DNA from: Cytophagales bacterium
GTDB taxonomy: Bacteria > Bacteroidota > Bacteroidia > Cytophagales > CCMP332
DNA: 37,771 bases
Assembly: GCA_028279065.1 (NCBI GenBank)
Contig: JANQSY010000016.1
Coordinates: forward strand, 1 to 37,771
Direction of reading: 5' to 3'
Shown: positions 1 through 8,381 of the stretch, one piece after another
Layout of the letters: each line of letters begins with the position of its first letter
Position numbering within the stretch: the stretch's first letter is position 1
Notes under the pieces: model-generated
What the model was told of the DNA's origin: nothing
Database searches by the model: none
What the model saw: only the letters and a program-made list of their open reading frames with translations
Position numbers and translations under genes: made by a program

Positions 1-303
1 CCGGAGGTCGAAGGTGGTCCTTCCTCCCCTGCCCTGCAATGCATAAGTCTTTTCATTGCTGGCCTGATGGGGATTCTTGGTTGGCGCTATGCTGGGAAAA
101 AGGGCCTTGCTGACCCGGATCTGGATCAGGCCGAATATGAAAGAATTACAAGGAACAACCTTACTGAACCCCTTACCGCCCTTTTAAACACAAGTATGGC
201 ATTTGTAGGTCCAGTAGTTTGGACCCTGGGTTGGTTTGTTTGGCCCTTCCTCGTGATTTTTGTTGTTAAAAAAGCAAAAGGCCCAATCAAGAAGGCGGCT
301 TAG
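1..303 (+). CDS. C-terminal part of a small integral membrane protein (possibly TMEM175/DUF1211-like)
   Basis: The frame is open from the first base of the window to a TAG stop, so the gene begins upstream and only the last 100 residues are seen; the ATG at 67 is probably internal. Two hydrophobic segments are visible, around residues 11-25 of the fragment and around the VGPVVWTLGWFVWPFLVIFVV stretch near the end (about 70-90). They are separated by a polar loop, and the chain closes with a lysine-rich cytosolic tail. The loop pattern, a basic and polar stretch followed by NNLTEPLTALLNTSMAF, recalls the last helices of bacterial TMEM175-type (DUF1211) potassium channels. The diagnostic N-terminal motif lies outside the window, so this is only a guess. 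The gene is convergent with the DinB-like gene, with stop codons 3 bases apart. Confidence 0.6.
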   Translation, partial: PEVEGGPSSPALQCISLFIAGLMGILGWRYAGKKGLADPDLDQAEYERITRNNLTEPLTALLNTSMAFVGPVVWTLGWFVWPFLVIFVVKKAKGPIKKAA

Positions 304-306
304 AAA

Positions 307-804
307 TCAGGGCAGAGTAAGGATCTCCGCTTCAAGTCCCTCTTTCGTCAGCCCCAATTGTTCTATGCTAAAAAAGTGGGCATAATCCACATTAAGTGTA
401 TGAGTAAGGAGGATCTTTGACCCATATGGACTGAACCCGTCATGAAAGCCCTTTTTATTCCAAAAATCTTCCGGCATCGAACTTAGCCATTCAACCATAT
501 CAAAACGGATCCTTTTAAAGGCCTCCAGATTTTCCCTTAGATCAAGTTTTTGATAATGGTCATCCGACCTCCCGGGACCTGGGACATAGGGCTTTATGGT
601 TGGGCTTTCTTCCCTTTCAAACTGCTTGAATCTAGAAATCAATACATCCTGAGCCTCAACAAGATGACAAACCTGTTCATGAATACTCCACTTTTCTTTC
701 TTCCTCCTAACCTTAATACGGTGCTCAGGAATTTGATCAAGCAAGCTGAGAAGAATTTTCGGACTTTTTTCAAGACAGGATAAAAGATCTTCGATGATTT
801 TCAT
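307..804 (-). CDS. DinB-fold (DinB_2/DUF664-like) putative metal-dependent protein
   Basis: A 165-residue protein with the DinB four-helix-bundle pattern. The first helix is followed by the typical KWSIHEQVCHLVEAQD block (W39, H47), and a C-terminal helix carries DYAHFFSIEQL (D140, H143). H47 and H143 are the likely metal ligands; the usual first histidine of the last helix is replaced by D140. Members act as metal-dependent thiol-S-transferases or remain uncharacterised, and nothing nearby names a substrate. It is probably cytoplasmic because there is no signal peptide. I chose the ATG at 804 because family members start close to this point. A TTG at 855 would add 17 residues of no evident function. 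The gene is divergent from the Tricorn-like gene and convergent with the upstream membrane gene. Confidence 0.8.
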   Translation of the reverse strand: MKIIEDLLSCLEKSPKILLSLLDQIPEHRIKVRRKKEKWSIHEQVCHLVEAQDVLISRFKQFEREESPTIKPYVPGPGRSDDHYQKLDLRENLEAFKRIRFDMVEWLSSMPEDFWNKKGFHDGFSPYGSKILLTHTLNVDYAHFFSIEQLGLTKEGLEAEILTLP

Positions 805-952
805 TGTGGATGGAATTGTTTGTGAGACTAATCGTGATTCAGGAATCAATGGCAAAAATGCCCTGACCTAAAAAGCTGACCACTCAAATAAATATCAGTG
901 AAAAAAGCTACCACTCTTTCATAAATTCAAGGCTCAAATTAAGACTACTACT

Positions 953-3900
953 ATGATCTCCAGAATACTTTGCTTGTCCATTTCAATTTTCCAATTCCAA
1001 ATTCTGGCCACTGCACAGGGTTTTGAAGGATACTATCGCTTCCCAGACATCCACAATAATACGGTCATCTTCACAGCGGAGGGAGACCTTTGGACCGTTC
1101 CCTTGGAAGGAGGACTGGCCAGAAGGCTAACGACGCATGCAGAAACGGAAAGAGAGGCTTCAATTTCTCCTGATGGCAAGACAATTGCATTTTCTGCTTC
1201 GTATGAAGGGCCAACAGAGGTCTATACCATGCCTGTTGAGGGAGGTCTTCCGAAGCGCTGGACCTATGAATCCGAATCCTCCCTGGTGGAAGGTTGGAGA
1301 TCAGATGGAAAGATTTATTACAGCACCTATGCACATGCTACACTCCCCGACCGGCAGATCGTAGTTCTGGACCCTCAAACCATGGAAAGATTTAGATTGC
1401 CCTTGGCTCAGGCTACTGAAGCCAGCTTCAATGAAGGAGGGGAAACAGTTTTCTTTGTCCGCCCACCCTATCATAACAATGTCACCAAAAGATATAAGGG
1501 TGGCTATGCAAGACAGATCTGGAAGTTCACCGAAGGGACTGCCGAGGCAGAAAAACTAACCGGAGAAGATCATAAGGGTGAAGCTCACCATCCTATGTGG
1601 TATGGAGGAAGGGTTTATTTCATCACGGACAGGGATGGTACAATGAACATTTGGTCCATGACCGAGGATGGGTCAGACTTGCAGCAACACACCAAACATC
1701 AAGGTTGGGATGTGAGAGATGCTGGAGTATCAAACGGAAACATCGTTTACCAATTGGGTGCTGATATTTGGCACCTCTCAATCCAGACCAATGCCTATAA
1801 AAAGGTCGATATCAGGATCAGCTCAGACATGGATCAACTCCGAGAGAGGTGGATAGAAAAACCTGCTCAATTCATTACTTCTGTCAACCCAGATCAGACT
1901 GGAGAAAGGATAGCAATTACTTGTCGAGGGCGGGCATTCGTGGCTCCAATAAAAGAAGGCAGGATAATATCATTTGCTGATCGATCAGATATCAGGTACC
2001 GGGATGTCCATTTCTTTCCGGATGGCAAGGATCTTCTTATGCTAAGCGACAAGACCGGTGAATTTGAATTCGCCAGAATCGCTGCTGATGGTCTTGGTGA
2101 AGAAAAAACGATAAGCCAAGATGGAAAGGTATTGAGGTACGAAGGCAAACCCTCCCCTGATGGAAAATTTGTCGCCTACGACGACCTCTTTGGGGACATG
2201 TGGGTTCTCAATGTTTCCAATGGGCAAAGCAAACAGATCAACACACTTAACGAAGGGATCTATGATTTCTCCTGGTCACCTGATAGTCAATGGCTGGCCT
2301 TTGTTCAAAATGATCTTAACACTATGTCAAGGATCATTCTTTACAATGCCATAACAGGAGAATCTTTTCCAATTACCTCGGACAGGGCCAACAGCTTTAA
2401 TCCTGCCTTTAGCCCAGATGGGAAATTCCTTTACTTCCTTTCGGATAGGAATTTTCAAACCCTGGTCGGTAGCCCCTGGGGGAGCAGGCAACCAGAGCCC
2501 TATTTTGATGCCCAGGAGAGGGTTTATCACATTGCCCTTCAAAAAGGGACACGGTCCCCATTCCGGCCGAATGACGAGTTGCTAAAAGAAGAAAACAATA
2601 AGACTGAAGAAGGAGGAAAAAAGAAGAAAGAAGATGAGAAGGAAATCGGTGTTTCTGTAATGATCGATAAGGATGGAATAACCGAAAGAATAACCGAGGT
2701 TCCGGTAAAGCCAGGGAACTACAGCAGCCTTAAAGTCAATGATAAAGGAATATATCTGATCAGATCAGGCACCGGGATAGGGGCAAAAAACGAACTCGCA
2801 GTGATCAAGATCGGCAATGAAGATGTGGCCGCTACTGGAATTTTGGAAAGTATAGGCTGGTACAAATTATCAGGGGATGGCAAGAAAATGCTGATCAACA
2901 AAAATGGTTCCTACTATATGGTTGATGCAGGAACATCAAAAATAGGCGACCTGGGAAAGAAAAAAATCGACCTGGGGGGCTGGAAATTTTCGATCACCCC
3001 CAGGGATGAATGGCGTCAAATGTACAAGGATGCCTGGCGTATGGAGAGAGATTATTTCTATGATCCTGGGATGCATGGAGTTAATTGGGAAGCCATGTAC
3101 GAGAAATACCTTCCTCTGGTAGACAGGGTCACCTCCAGGGAGGAGCTTTCGGATTTGATCGGAAGATACGTAGGAGAGCTTTCCGCCCTGCATACCAGCG
3201 TTCGAGGAGGTGAGATGAGAACCGATCCATTGGACATACAAATACCCAGTTTGGGAGCAGCAATATCAAAGGATATTGCTTCAGGTGCCTTCAGGATCGA
3301 TCACATATATAAATCAGACCCTGATTATCCTCATGAAAGATCCCCATTGGATGACCCCTACCTGAACGTACAAGCCGGTGATCTGATCACCGAGGTAAAT
3401 GGAAACGAAGTAGCTAATGCAGTGGATATAGGGGAATTACTAAGAAATACCACCGGACAGCAGGTCCGTATAAAAATAAAATCAGGTTCATCGGAAAGAG
3501 AGATAATTGTGGTTCCCCAAAAAGGAGCCTATAACCTCAGATATAGAGATTGGGAGTATTCAAGGCGGATGATCACAGAAGAGAAGGGTAACAAAGAGAT
3601 AGGTTATGTTCACCTGACAGCTATGGGAAGCAAGAATATCAATCAATGGTATCGCGAGTTCTATCCGGTATTCAATAGAAGAGGATTGATCATTGATGTA
3701 AGGCATAACAATGGTGGCAACATCGATAGCTTCATTTTGGAGAAGCTTTTGAGAAAGGCCTGGATGTATTGGAGCAGCAGGAAAGGCGAACCCAGTTGGA
3801 ACATGCAATATGCCTTCCGTGGGCATTTGGTTGTACTGGTGGATCAGAAGACGGCCTCAGATGGAGAAGCTTTCGCCGATGGATTCAGGTCTCTAGGGCT

Positions 3901-4207
3901 TGGAAAAACAATAGGAATGAGGACCTGGGGAGGTGAAATTTGGCTTTCCTCAAATAACCGCCTTGTGGACAATGGTTGGGCAAGGGCACCTCAATATGGA
4001 GTTTACGGGGCTGATGGTGAATGGAGGATCGAAGGCCATGGCTTCGTTCCAGATATTGAGGTCGACAACCTCCCCCACGCTACGTTTAATGGTGAGGATT
4101 CTCAGTTGGAGGCAGCTATTAAGCACCTTCAAGACATAATTGAAAAAGATCCAAGAGATGTTCCCCCTATTCCGGATTATCCTGACAAATCCTTTGATAA
4201 TAAATAG
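953..4207 (+). CDS. Exported Tricorn-type serine protease (S41 family)
   Basis: A 1084-residue protein. An N-terminal signal peptide (about residues 1-21, ending ATAQG) sends it to the periplasm or beyond. Residues about 25-520 form WD40/PD40-type beta-propeller repeats (SPDGK, SPDSQ, SDRDG motifs). A lysine/glutamate-rich linker follows near 543-566, then a PDZ domain near 800-858 and the C-terminal S41 protease core. By position H747 (in ALHTS), S969 (in TASDGE) and E1027 (in RIEGHG) correspond to the Tricorn catalytic histidine, serine and glutamate, so the enzyme looks active. Tricorn proteases degrade peptides produced by larger proteases; the archaeal enzyme is cytosolic, whereas this bacterial relative is exported. 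It stands alone, with a gap of about 120 bases to the opposing SnoaL-like gene. No clear promoter box was found upstream. Confidence 0.93.
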   Translation: MISRILCLSISIFQFQILATAQGFEGYYRFPDIHNNTVIFTAEGDLWTVPLEGGLARRLTTHAETEREASISPDGKTIAFSASYEGPTEVYTMPVEGGLPKRWTYESESSLVEGWRSDGKIYYSTYAHATLPDRQIVVLDPQTMERFRLPLAQATEASFNEGGETVFFVRPPYHNNVTKRYKGGYARQIWKFTEGTAEAEKLTGEDHKGEAHHPMWYGGRVYFITDRDGTMNIWSMTEDGSDLQQHTKHQGWDVRDAGVSNGNIVYQLGADIWHLSIQTNAYKKVDIRISSDMDQLRERWIEKPAQFITSVNPDQTGERIAITCRGRAFVAPIKEGRIISFADRSDIRYRDVHFFPDGKDLLMLSDKTGEFEFARIAADGLGEEKTISQDGKVLRYEGKPSPDGKFVAYDDLFGDMWVLNVSNGQSKQINTLNEGIYDFSWSPDSQWLAFVQNDLNTMSRIILYNAITGESFPITSDRANSFNPAFSPDGKFLYFLSDRNFQTLVGSPWGSRQPEPYFDAQERVYHIALQKGTRSPFRPNDELLKEENNKTEEGGKKKKEDEKEIGVSVMIDKDGITERITEVPVKPGNYSSLKVNDKGIYLIRSGTGIGAKNELAVIKIGNEDVAATGILESIGWYKLSGDGKKMLINKNGSYYMVDAGTSKIGDLGKKKIDLGGWKFSITPRDEWRQMYKDAWRMERDYFYDPGMHGVNWEAMYEKYLPLVDRVTSREELSDLIGRYVGELSALHTSVRGGEMRTDPLDIQIPSLGAAISKDIASGAFRIDHIYKSDPDYPHERSPLDDPYLNVQAGDLITEVNGNEVANAVDIGELLRNTTGQQVRIKIKSGSSEREIIVVPQKGAYNLRYRDWEYSRRMITEEKGNKEIGYVHLTAMGSKNINQWYREFYPVFNRRGLIIDVRHNNGGNIDSFILEKLLRKAWMYWSSRKGEPSWNMQYAFRGHLVVLVDQKTASDGEAFADGFRSLGLGKTIGMRTWGGEIWLSSNNRLVDNGWARAPQYGVYGADGEWRIEGHGFVPDIEVDNLPHATFNGEDSQLEAAIKHLQDIIEKDPRDVPPIPDYPDKSFDNK

Positions 4208-4281
4208 GGTTTGACCAAGCCTTCTTAGGCCGGCCAACAAAGGGGTTTTTTTCAGTTTTAGATTAACTCACGGCTGAAGTT

Positions 4282-4308
4282 AAAAAAACCGCCAAAATGA
4301 TTGGCGGT
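4282..4308 (-). terminator. Rho-independent terminator of the SnoaL-like gene
   Basis: On the minus strand a perfect 8-bp stem, ACCGCCAA with TTGGCGGT and a 5-nt loop, is followed by a run of seven T residues. It lies 20 bases after the stop of the 4329-4691 gene. The opposite strand has no T-run on the other side, so it should act on the minus strand only. Confidence 0.88.
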
Positions 4309-4328
4309 CGGTGAACATCGATCCTTGA

Positions 4329-4691
4329 TCAGGAGGGCATATTGTAATAAAACTTCTCATGGACAACCTGATCGCCTTCCCATTTTTTGACAGAGGTTTC
4401 TTCAAACATCATCCTGTTTCCATCAGCATAGGTTGCATCCATCCAGGTCTCTGACATGGTGATGCCCTCCTCTTCATTTGAGGTAATCGCTCTTGCTCCT
4501 CCCCCATGAACCTCTTTGATTGAAGCGACAAACTGCTGTTCCCTTTCCCGGTTGGCCGCTTTTCCCTCAACCTTTCCAAACCTGGGCTCTTCCATAACCA
4601 CATTTTCAGAATAATACTTTTCAAAAGCATCCAGTAACTGGCCTTGGCCTACAAGTCTTTGAAGGTCTTTTTCTTTTTCTAAATAACTCAT
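4329..4691 (-). CDS. NTF2/SnoaL-like domain protein
   Basis: A 120-residue cytoplasmic protein with the cone-shaped NTF2-like pattern. An N-terminal helix includes LLDAFEKYYSENVVMEEP, a helix with ANREREQQFVASI follows, and the strands EGITMSETWMDATYADG and VVHEKFYYNMPS complete the sheet. The family includes polyketide cyclases, isomerases and many small proteins of unknown role, and the sequence alone does not reveal a substrate. It is single-domain and full length for the family. It starts at an ATG about 26 bases downstream of a perfect Bacteroidota -7 box and ends at a strong intrinsic terminator, so it is probably a monocistronic unit. It is convergent with the Tricorn-like gene and divergent from the barrel operon at 4806. 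Confidence 0.8.
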   Translation of the reverse strand: MSYLEKEKDLQRLVGQGQLLDAFEKYYSENVVMEEPRFGKVEGKAANREREQQFVASIKEVHGGGARAITSNEEEGITMSETWMDATYADGNRMMFEETSVKKWEGDQVVHEKFYYNMPS

Positions 4692-4717
4692 TTGGGTAGA
4701 TTTTTTTGTTGTGGAAA

Positions 4718-4725
4718 CAAATGTA
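4718..4725 (-). promoter_or_regulatory. -7 box (TACATTTG) for the SnoaL-like gene
   Basis: The minus strand reads TACATTTG, a full match to the Bacteroidota TAnnTTTG element, 26 bases before the ATG at 4691. No good TTG box is visible about 20 bases further upstream, so the assignment rests on the -7 element and its position. Confidence 0.45.
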
Positions 4726-4805
4726 TTAGGTCATTCCATTTTCTCCCTTTGTATTACTCGAAAAAATGATTCTTGTCTTAAACAGGACAATAAAAAAGCC
4801 TTATT

Positions 4806-5486
4806 TTGCCAGCACAAACGCAACTTTTGAGAAACTTCTTTTTTACTCTTTTCTGCTTAAGCCTATTTTCATTCTCAGCACAAAGTCAAATAGGGCTTGG
4901 GGTTTATGGAGGAATTGAAAGCTCTAAATTTTCGGGAGAAACACCTGATAACGTTTCATTTGGTTCAAAAACAGGATTCAACCTTGGAATACGATTTGAC
5001 CTTCCGCTCACCGAGGATGTGGTTTTGAGCTTTCAACCTGGGTATTCCCAAAATGGATCTTCTGTTACTGAAAAGGTTGAGGTCGAGAGCTCGTACTCCT
5101 GGTTCACCCAGACAGTCAAAAACACAATTGAGATAGACAATCAGTTTATTTCACTACCTATCCTGGTCAACATTAAGATGTCAAGACTTTTCTATGCAAC
5201 ATCAGGCCTGGCAGTAGATTATCTACTGTCCTCTGAGGCAATTCAGGAAAATGATAGTGAAGATTTCAAACCCTTCCTGGTCGATGGACAGATCTCCGCG
5301 GTGTTTGGATTTGGTGTCAACATACCAATCAAAACCACAAAACTTGGAATACAGTTGGACTATTGGCAAGGTCTTACTCGCTTAAGTAAGGAGACTGCAG
5401 AGGATGGCACTGAGCTTCCAAGGGTCAGACTTAGCAAATATCGTCTTGTGCTTTATTGGACTTTATCAGTTGGGGGTAAGGAATGA
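4806..5486 (+). CDS. PorT-family outer-membrane beta-barrel protein
   Basis: About 226 residues with a signal peptide (hydrophobic FFFTLFCLSLFSFSAQSQ). The mature part begins IGLGVYGGIESSKFSG, the typical opening of PorT-like barrels (PF13568 type). Alternating hydrophobic strands follow, with short turns and aromatic ends (VVLSFQPGYSQNG, QFISLPILVNIK, LGIQLDYWQGL). No ATG lies before the signal peptide: the gene must start at TTG 4806 or TTG 4827, and the second would give a more compact MRNFFF-type signal. The role is unknown; PorT itself belongs to T9SS, but this fold is common and does not imply that role. It overlaps the next gene by 4 bases (ATGA), which suggests translational coupling in an operon ending at 7439. 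Confidence 0.8.
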   Translation: MPAQTQLLRNFFFTLFCLSLFSFSAQSQIGLGVYGGIESSKFSGETPDNVSFGSKTGFNLGIRFDLPLTEDVVLSFQPGYSQNGSSVTEKVEVESSYSWFTQTVKNTIEIDNQFISLPILVNIKMSRLFYATSGLAVDYLLSSEAIQENDSEDFKPFLVDGQISAVFGFGVNIPIKTTKLGIQLDYWQGLTRLSKETAEDGTELPRVRLSKYRLVLYWTLSVGGKE

Positions 5487-6445
5487 ATAGGTTGATAGCG
5501 ATATTGTTCCTGTCCTGTTTTTGGAGCATTTCAGGATTTTCACAAGAGAATGAGGAATTTGAGTCCAATGTTCCCAAGTTGAACAGGCATCATTTTATAA
5601 GCAATACACTTGTCAACGGACCCTTTACAAATACCTCTTTTTCTCAAAATCTTGGCATTGGGTTTTCAGCTCCTATTGAATCGCCGACTGTCAATATTGG
5701 AGGCGTGGAGGTAACATTACGTCAAACCACACTCATCTATGCAAATCTGTTCTTCAGGTACAATCAGAGAATAAAGGATTGGGTGTCCTTCTATATAAGG
5801 CTTGGTGGCGCGGCAAGGGTTGGAACCGACCCAGGCACCCTTCTGACTCAGGGCGTGAATACCATGATAGGGACACGAATGGGATGGAAGATCAGGTTAT
5901 TTCAAACGGAAAAGCATATGCTTTCTGTCCGCCTGGGTGTCAATGATATAGGCGCCAATTTCATCAATGTGCTTGGATATGTCCAGGATGTTATCGACAG
6001 TGTCCCTAACCCTAATATCTCCGATGATATCTCGGTCCTTCAGGGCGAAATGTACCTGGATTATGCTTATGAAATAAGTCCCATATTCGGAATCCAGGCT
6101 AATGGAAAGGTATCCTTTGGTGACTCCTATATTCCGGGTGAATCAACGACTGAATTTGGAATAGGTGTGGCCCTGGATGCAAACCTCTATCCAAGGACCA
6201 GGGTCCCACTTGGTCTTTCATTGGGGTTGGCCTATGCTTCCTTGCCAGAATTAAGCCTGAATGATGAGCAGGAAAGCCTTTTCTACAGTTTGAAGCTGGC
6301 ATTCTCAGGAGCTGAAAATATGCTTTTGAGCCTTGATGCCACAGGCTTTCGGACTGATATTGGCTATGGAAATCAAAACACAAATTTCTCCTCGAAGGTC
6401 AGTGTTTACAGCTTTACACTGAACATGGTTTACTTCTTTAATTGA
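5483..6445 (+). CDS. Outer-membrane beta-barrel protein of unknown function
   Basis: A 320-residue protein with a clear signal peptide (MNRLIAILFLSCFWSISGFSQ). The remainder is made of amphipathic beta-strands separated by polar turns (LIYANLFFRYNQRIKDWVSFYIRLGG, HMLSVRLGVNDIG, LGLSLGLAYASL). It ends in an aromatic strand, SFTLNMVYFFN, as expected for an outer-membrane barrel. I do not recognise a named family. Its ATG overlaps the stop of the preceding PorT-like gene (ATGA), and the oxidoreductase gene begins 19 bases after its own stop, so the three are probably co-transcribed. A partner role with the preceding barrel is an inference from the coupling only. Confidence 0.75.
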   Translation: MNRLIAILFLSCFWSISGFSQENEEFESNVPKLNRHHFISNTLVNGPFTNTSFSQNLGIGFSAPIESPTVNIGGVEVTLRQTTLIYANLFFRYNQRIKDWVSFYIRLGGAARVGTDPGTLLTQGVNTMIGTRMGWKIRLFQTEKHMLSVRLGVNDIGANFINVLGYVQDVIDSVPNPNISDDISVLQGEMYLDYAYEISPIFGIQANGKVSFGDSYIPGESTTEFGIGVALDANLYPRTRVPLGLSLGLAYASLPELSLNDEQESLFYSLKLAFSGAENMLLSLDATGFRTDIGYGNQNTNFSSKVSVYSFTLNMVYFFN

Positions 6446-6464
6446 TCAAACAAGGATAGAGCCA

Positions 6465-7439
6465 TTGAAAGGGTCGGTTTTTCATAGATATGGTCCTCCA
6501 TCCGTTCTCAAAATTGAAGAGCTTCCTATTCCTCAACCCAAAAAGGGTGAGGTACAAATCAAGGTCATTGCCGCCACGGTTACGGCAGGCGACTGCGAAT
6601 TGAGAAGATTTGATATCAAGCCATCATGGTGGCTGCCCCTTCGAATTGTAATGGGAATATTCAGTCCCAGGATCAAAACCCTTGGTCAGGAGCTTGCAGG
6701 TGTGATCACTAAGCTGGGCCAAGGAGTAGAAGGATTCAAAGTTGGAGACCGGGTCTTTTCTCCCTGTGACATAAACATGGGTGCCTATGCAGAATTCAAT
6801 TGCCTGAAGACAGAACCGAGCCTGACAAAGATCCCGGACAAGCTTGGGTATAAGGAAGCCGCAACAATCCCAACAGGGGGATTAAACTCTTTGTATTTTC
6901 TAAAATTGGCGAAGATCCAACCCGGACAAACGGTTTTGATCAACGGTGCAGGAGGCAGTATTGGGACCTATGGGATCCAACTTTCAAAACTCTATGGGGC
7001 CGAGGTAACAGCCGTAGATAGTGAGATCAAATTGGATACGTTAAAATATCTTGGTGCCGATCATGTCATTGATTTCGAAAAAGAGGATTTCACAACAGGT
7101 TCCAAAAAATATGACGTTGTCTTCGATGTTGCAGGCAAAACCTCGCTATTGAAAATGCTTAGGGTGGTAAATGAAGGAGGATGTTTGATCGATTCAAATC
7201 CTAGCCCGACAGGATTGCTTCTCGGTGTTTTCACAAAAGTCTTTACAAGGAAAAGATTGCTAACCGGTCTTGCAGATGCCAAACGACAGAACCTTGAGCA
7301 CCTTGCTAGGCTAATGGAGGAGGGCAAGATAAATGCTCAAATAGACAAAGAGTTTGAACTGGACCAGATAGTTGCTGCTCATGAATATGTCGAAAACGGC
7401 CTAAAACGTGGAAATGTGACTATTACAATCGAAGGCTAA
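6465..7439 (+). CDS. MDR-family NAD(P)-dependent alcohol dehydrogenase / quinone oxidoreductase
   Basis: A 324-residue medium-chain dehydrogenase/reductase. The N-terminal GroES-like domain opens with MKGSVFHRYGPPSVLKIEE and includes the KTLGQELAGVITKLGQGVEGFKVGDRV block. The Rossmann domain carries the LINGAGGSIGTYGIQLSK dinucleotide-binding loop near residue 160. The cysteine and histidine ligands of zinc-dependent alcohol dehydrogenases are absent from the usual places, so it belongs with zinc-free quinone reductase-like enzymes using NADPH. The substrate is unknown. The start is TTG: the family begins exactly here, no usable ATG is nearby, and AAGGA lies 8 bases upstream (6452-6456). It is the last gene of the likely operon with the two barrels, an odd partner for outer-membrane proteins. 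Confidence 0.9.
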   Translation: MKGSVFHRYGPPSVLKIEELPIPQPKKGEVQIKVIAATVTAGDCELRRFDIKPSWWLPLRIVMGIFSPRIKTLGQELAGVITKLGQGVEGFKVGDRVFSPCDINMGAYAEFNCLKTEPSLTKIPDKLGYKEAATIPTGGLNSLYFLKLAKIQPGQTVLINGAGGSIGTYGIQLSKLYGAEVTAVDSEIKLDTLKYLGADHVIDFEKEDFTTGSKKYDVVFDVAGKTSLLKMLRVVNEGGCLIDSNPSPTGLLLGVFTKVFTRKRLLTGLADAKRQNLEHLARLMEEGKINAQIDKEFELDQIVAAHEYVENGLKRGNVTITIEG

Positions 7440-7674
7440 ACCACATGAAGTGGTCGTTTCCACTCCAACGGGGCGTTATATGCCAATCCTGTATCAATAG
7501 AAAAACTCCCTTCCCAATCTAAATTCATTCTGGTTCCGTTCATCCTGTTCGCTACCCGTTCGCAGAAATAATGTCAAGTTTATACAACACAATGTAAAAT
7601 ATAATTGACACTAAGTTATTTTCATTTTACTTTTGGTACATAATATTTAACATAAAGTCAAAATATCTATACCA
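7440..7674. other. Longest intergenic gap, with promoter-proximal inverted repeats
   Basis: No gene was found in these 235 bases. A short hairpin (AGTGG, six bases, CCACT) follows the oxidoreductase stop but lacks a T-run. The AT-rich right half holds two inverted repeats. The first is TGTCAA at 7572-7577 with TTGACA at 7605-7610. The second is GTAAAAT at 7594-7600 with ATTTTAC at 7624-7630. Both overlap the promoter at 7605-7635 and may be operator sites for the Xre-type regulator encoded at 8136. Confidence 0.5.
7605..7635 (+). promoter_or_regulatory. Bacteroidota-type promoter of the 7675-8968 cassette
   Basis: TTG (7605-7607) and TACTTTTG (7628-7635) match the -33 and -7 elements with exactly 20 bases between them. 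Transcription would start near 7642, leaving a leader of about 33 bases before the ATG at 7675. Arms of both inverted repeats fall on the promoter elements, which fits repression by a DNA-binding protein. Confidence 0.65.
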
Positions 7675-8136
7675 ATGGAAGAAAAAATGTCCATTCAGGA
7701 AAAGCAATTGATCATCTCAATAGTTGGCACTCTGATCAGCTATGGGGTCTTCTACTTCTATGCTTTTAAATGGTATCAGCCCGATGGTTTTTCAATTAGG
7801 GACGATATGAAATTCTGGGCTGAAGGCCTTCTATGGTTGATCCCAATTCAAATAGGTTTCAAGATCGTTCCCTTTATTGTCTTCCACATCATTCACCATA
7901 TAGTTACAAAAGAAAAGGCCGATCATATGGATGATGAATACGGAAAAAAGATTGAGTCAAAAGGGAACAGGAACTTCTATTATGTATTCCAGGCCGGGTT
8001 TTACGGCGCTATGATCGCTATCCTTCTTGATCAATCCATAATGGTCATATTTAACATATTCATCCTGTTCGGCTTCCTGGGAACCCTGTTCATGGATATT
8101 TCTCAGTTGTATTTCTACAGAAGGGGGATAAGATAA
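7675..8136 (+). CDS. Four-helix membrane protein, DUF2178-like, paired with an Xre regulator
   Basis: A 153-residue inner-membrane protein with about four hydrophobic segments (near residues 10-30, 50-75, 108-125 and 127-142). A charged loop, DHMDDEYGKKIESKGNRNFYY, lies between helices 2 and 3. This loop resembles the acidic D/E-rich stretch followed by IE.K of DUF2178-type membrane proteins, which are commonly encoded next to a small helix-turn-helix gene. Two near starts exist (ATG 7675 and ATG 7687). The stop TAA overlaps the ATG of the regulator gene by one base (TAATG), so the two are almost certainly translated together. The likely role is a membrane partner or anti-regulator of the HTH protein; this is inferred from pairing and no activity is evident. 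Confidence 0.75.
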   Translation: MEEKMSIQEKQLIISIVGTLISYGVFYFYAFKWYQPDGFSIRDDMKFWAEGLLWLIPIQIGFKIVPFIVFHIIHHIVTKEKADHMDDEYGKKIESKGNRNFYYVFQAGFYGAMIAILLDQSIMVIFNIFILFGFLGTLFMDISQLYFYRRGIR

Positions 8137-8369
8137 TGGCAATTAAAGATCGCATAGAAAACAATATAAGAACCCTCAGATTCATGGCTGAGGAAATGAC
8201 TCAGATGGACCTTGCTGAAAAGGTAAAGGTCTCACGCCAGACCATCGTTGCAATTGAAAAGTCGAAATACTCCCCTTCTCTTGAGCTGGCTTTTAAAATT
8301 GCAAAGGTGTTTGAAAAACCTCTGGAGGAGGTATTCCAGTTCATTCCTGGAGATTCAAAAAAGAAATAA
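8136..8369 (+). CDS. Small Xre/Cro-type helix-turn-helix regulator
   Basis: A 77-residue protein consisting almost entirely of one HTH domain: MTQMDLAEKVKVSRQTIVAI holds the two HTH helices, and EKSKYSPSLELAFKIAKVFEK completes the domain, as in YozG-type single-domain regulators. These proteins bind operator DNA as dimers and usually control their own operon. Its start overlaps the stop of the membrane-protein gene by one base, and the next gene starts 12 bases after its stop. The inverted repeats over the promoter at 7572-7635 are its most likely target, which is an inference from position. Confidence 0.92.
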   Translation: MAIKDRIENNIRTLRFMAEEMTQMDLAEKVKVSRQTIVAIEKSKYSPSLELAFKIAKVFEKPLEEVFQFIPGDSKKK

Positions 8370-8381
8370 AAGAAATTCGAA

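Noticed and set aside
550-783. Open frame on the plus strand opposite the DinB-like gene
   Set aside because: It is antisense to a well-supported domain protein, with no homology features or start context. The same applies to the other antisense frames in the window.
4208-4260. Possible terminator after the Tricorn-like gene (GCCT/AGGC hairpin and a later T-run)
   Set aside because: The stem is only 4 bp and the T-run begins about 20 bases later, so it is not an intrinsic terminator by normal criteria.
7675-8369. Membrane protein and HTH pair read as a toxin-antitoxin module
   Set aside because: The membrane protein has four helices and a DUF2178-like loop, not a short toxic peptide, and the pair belongs to a longer cassette.
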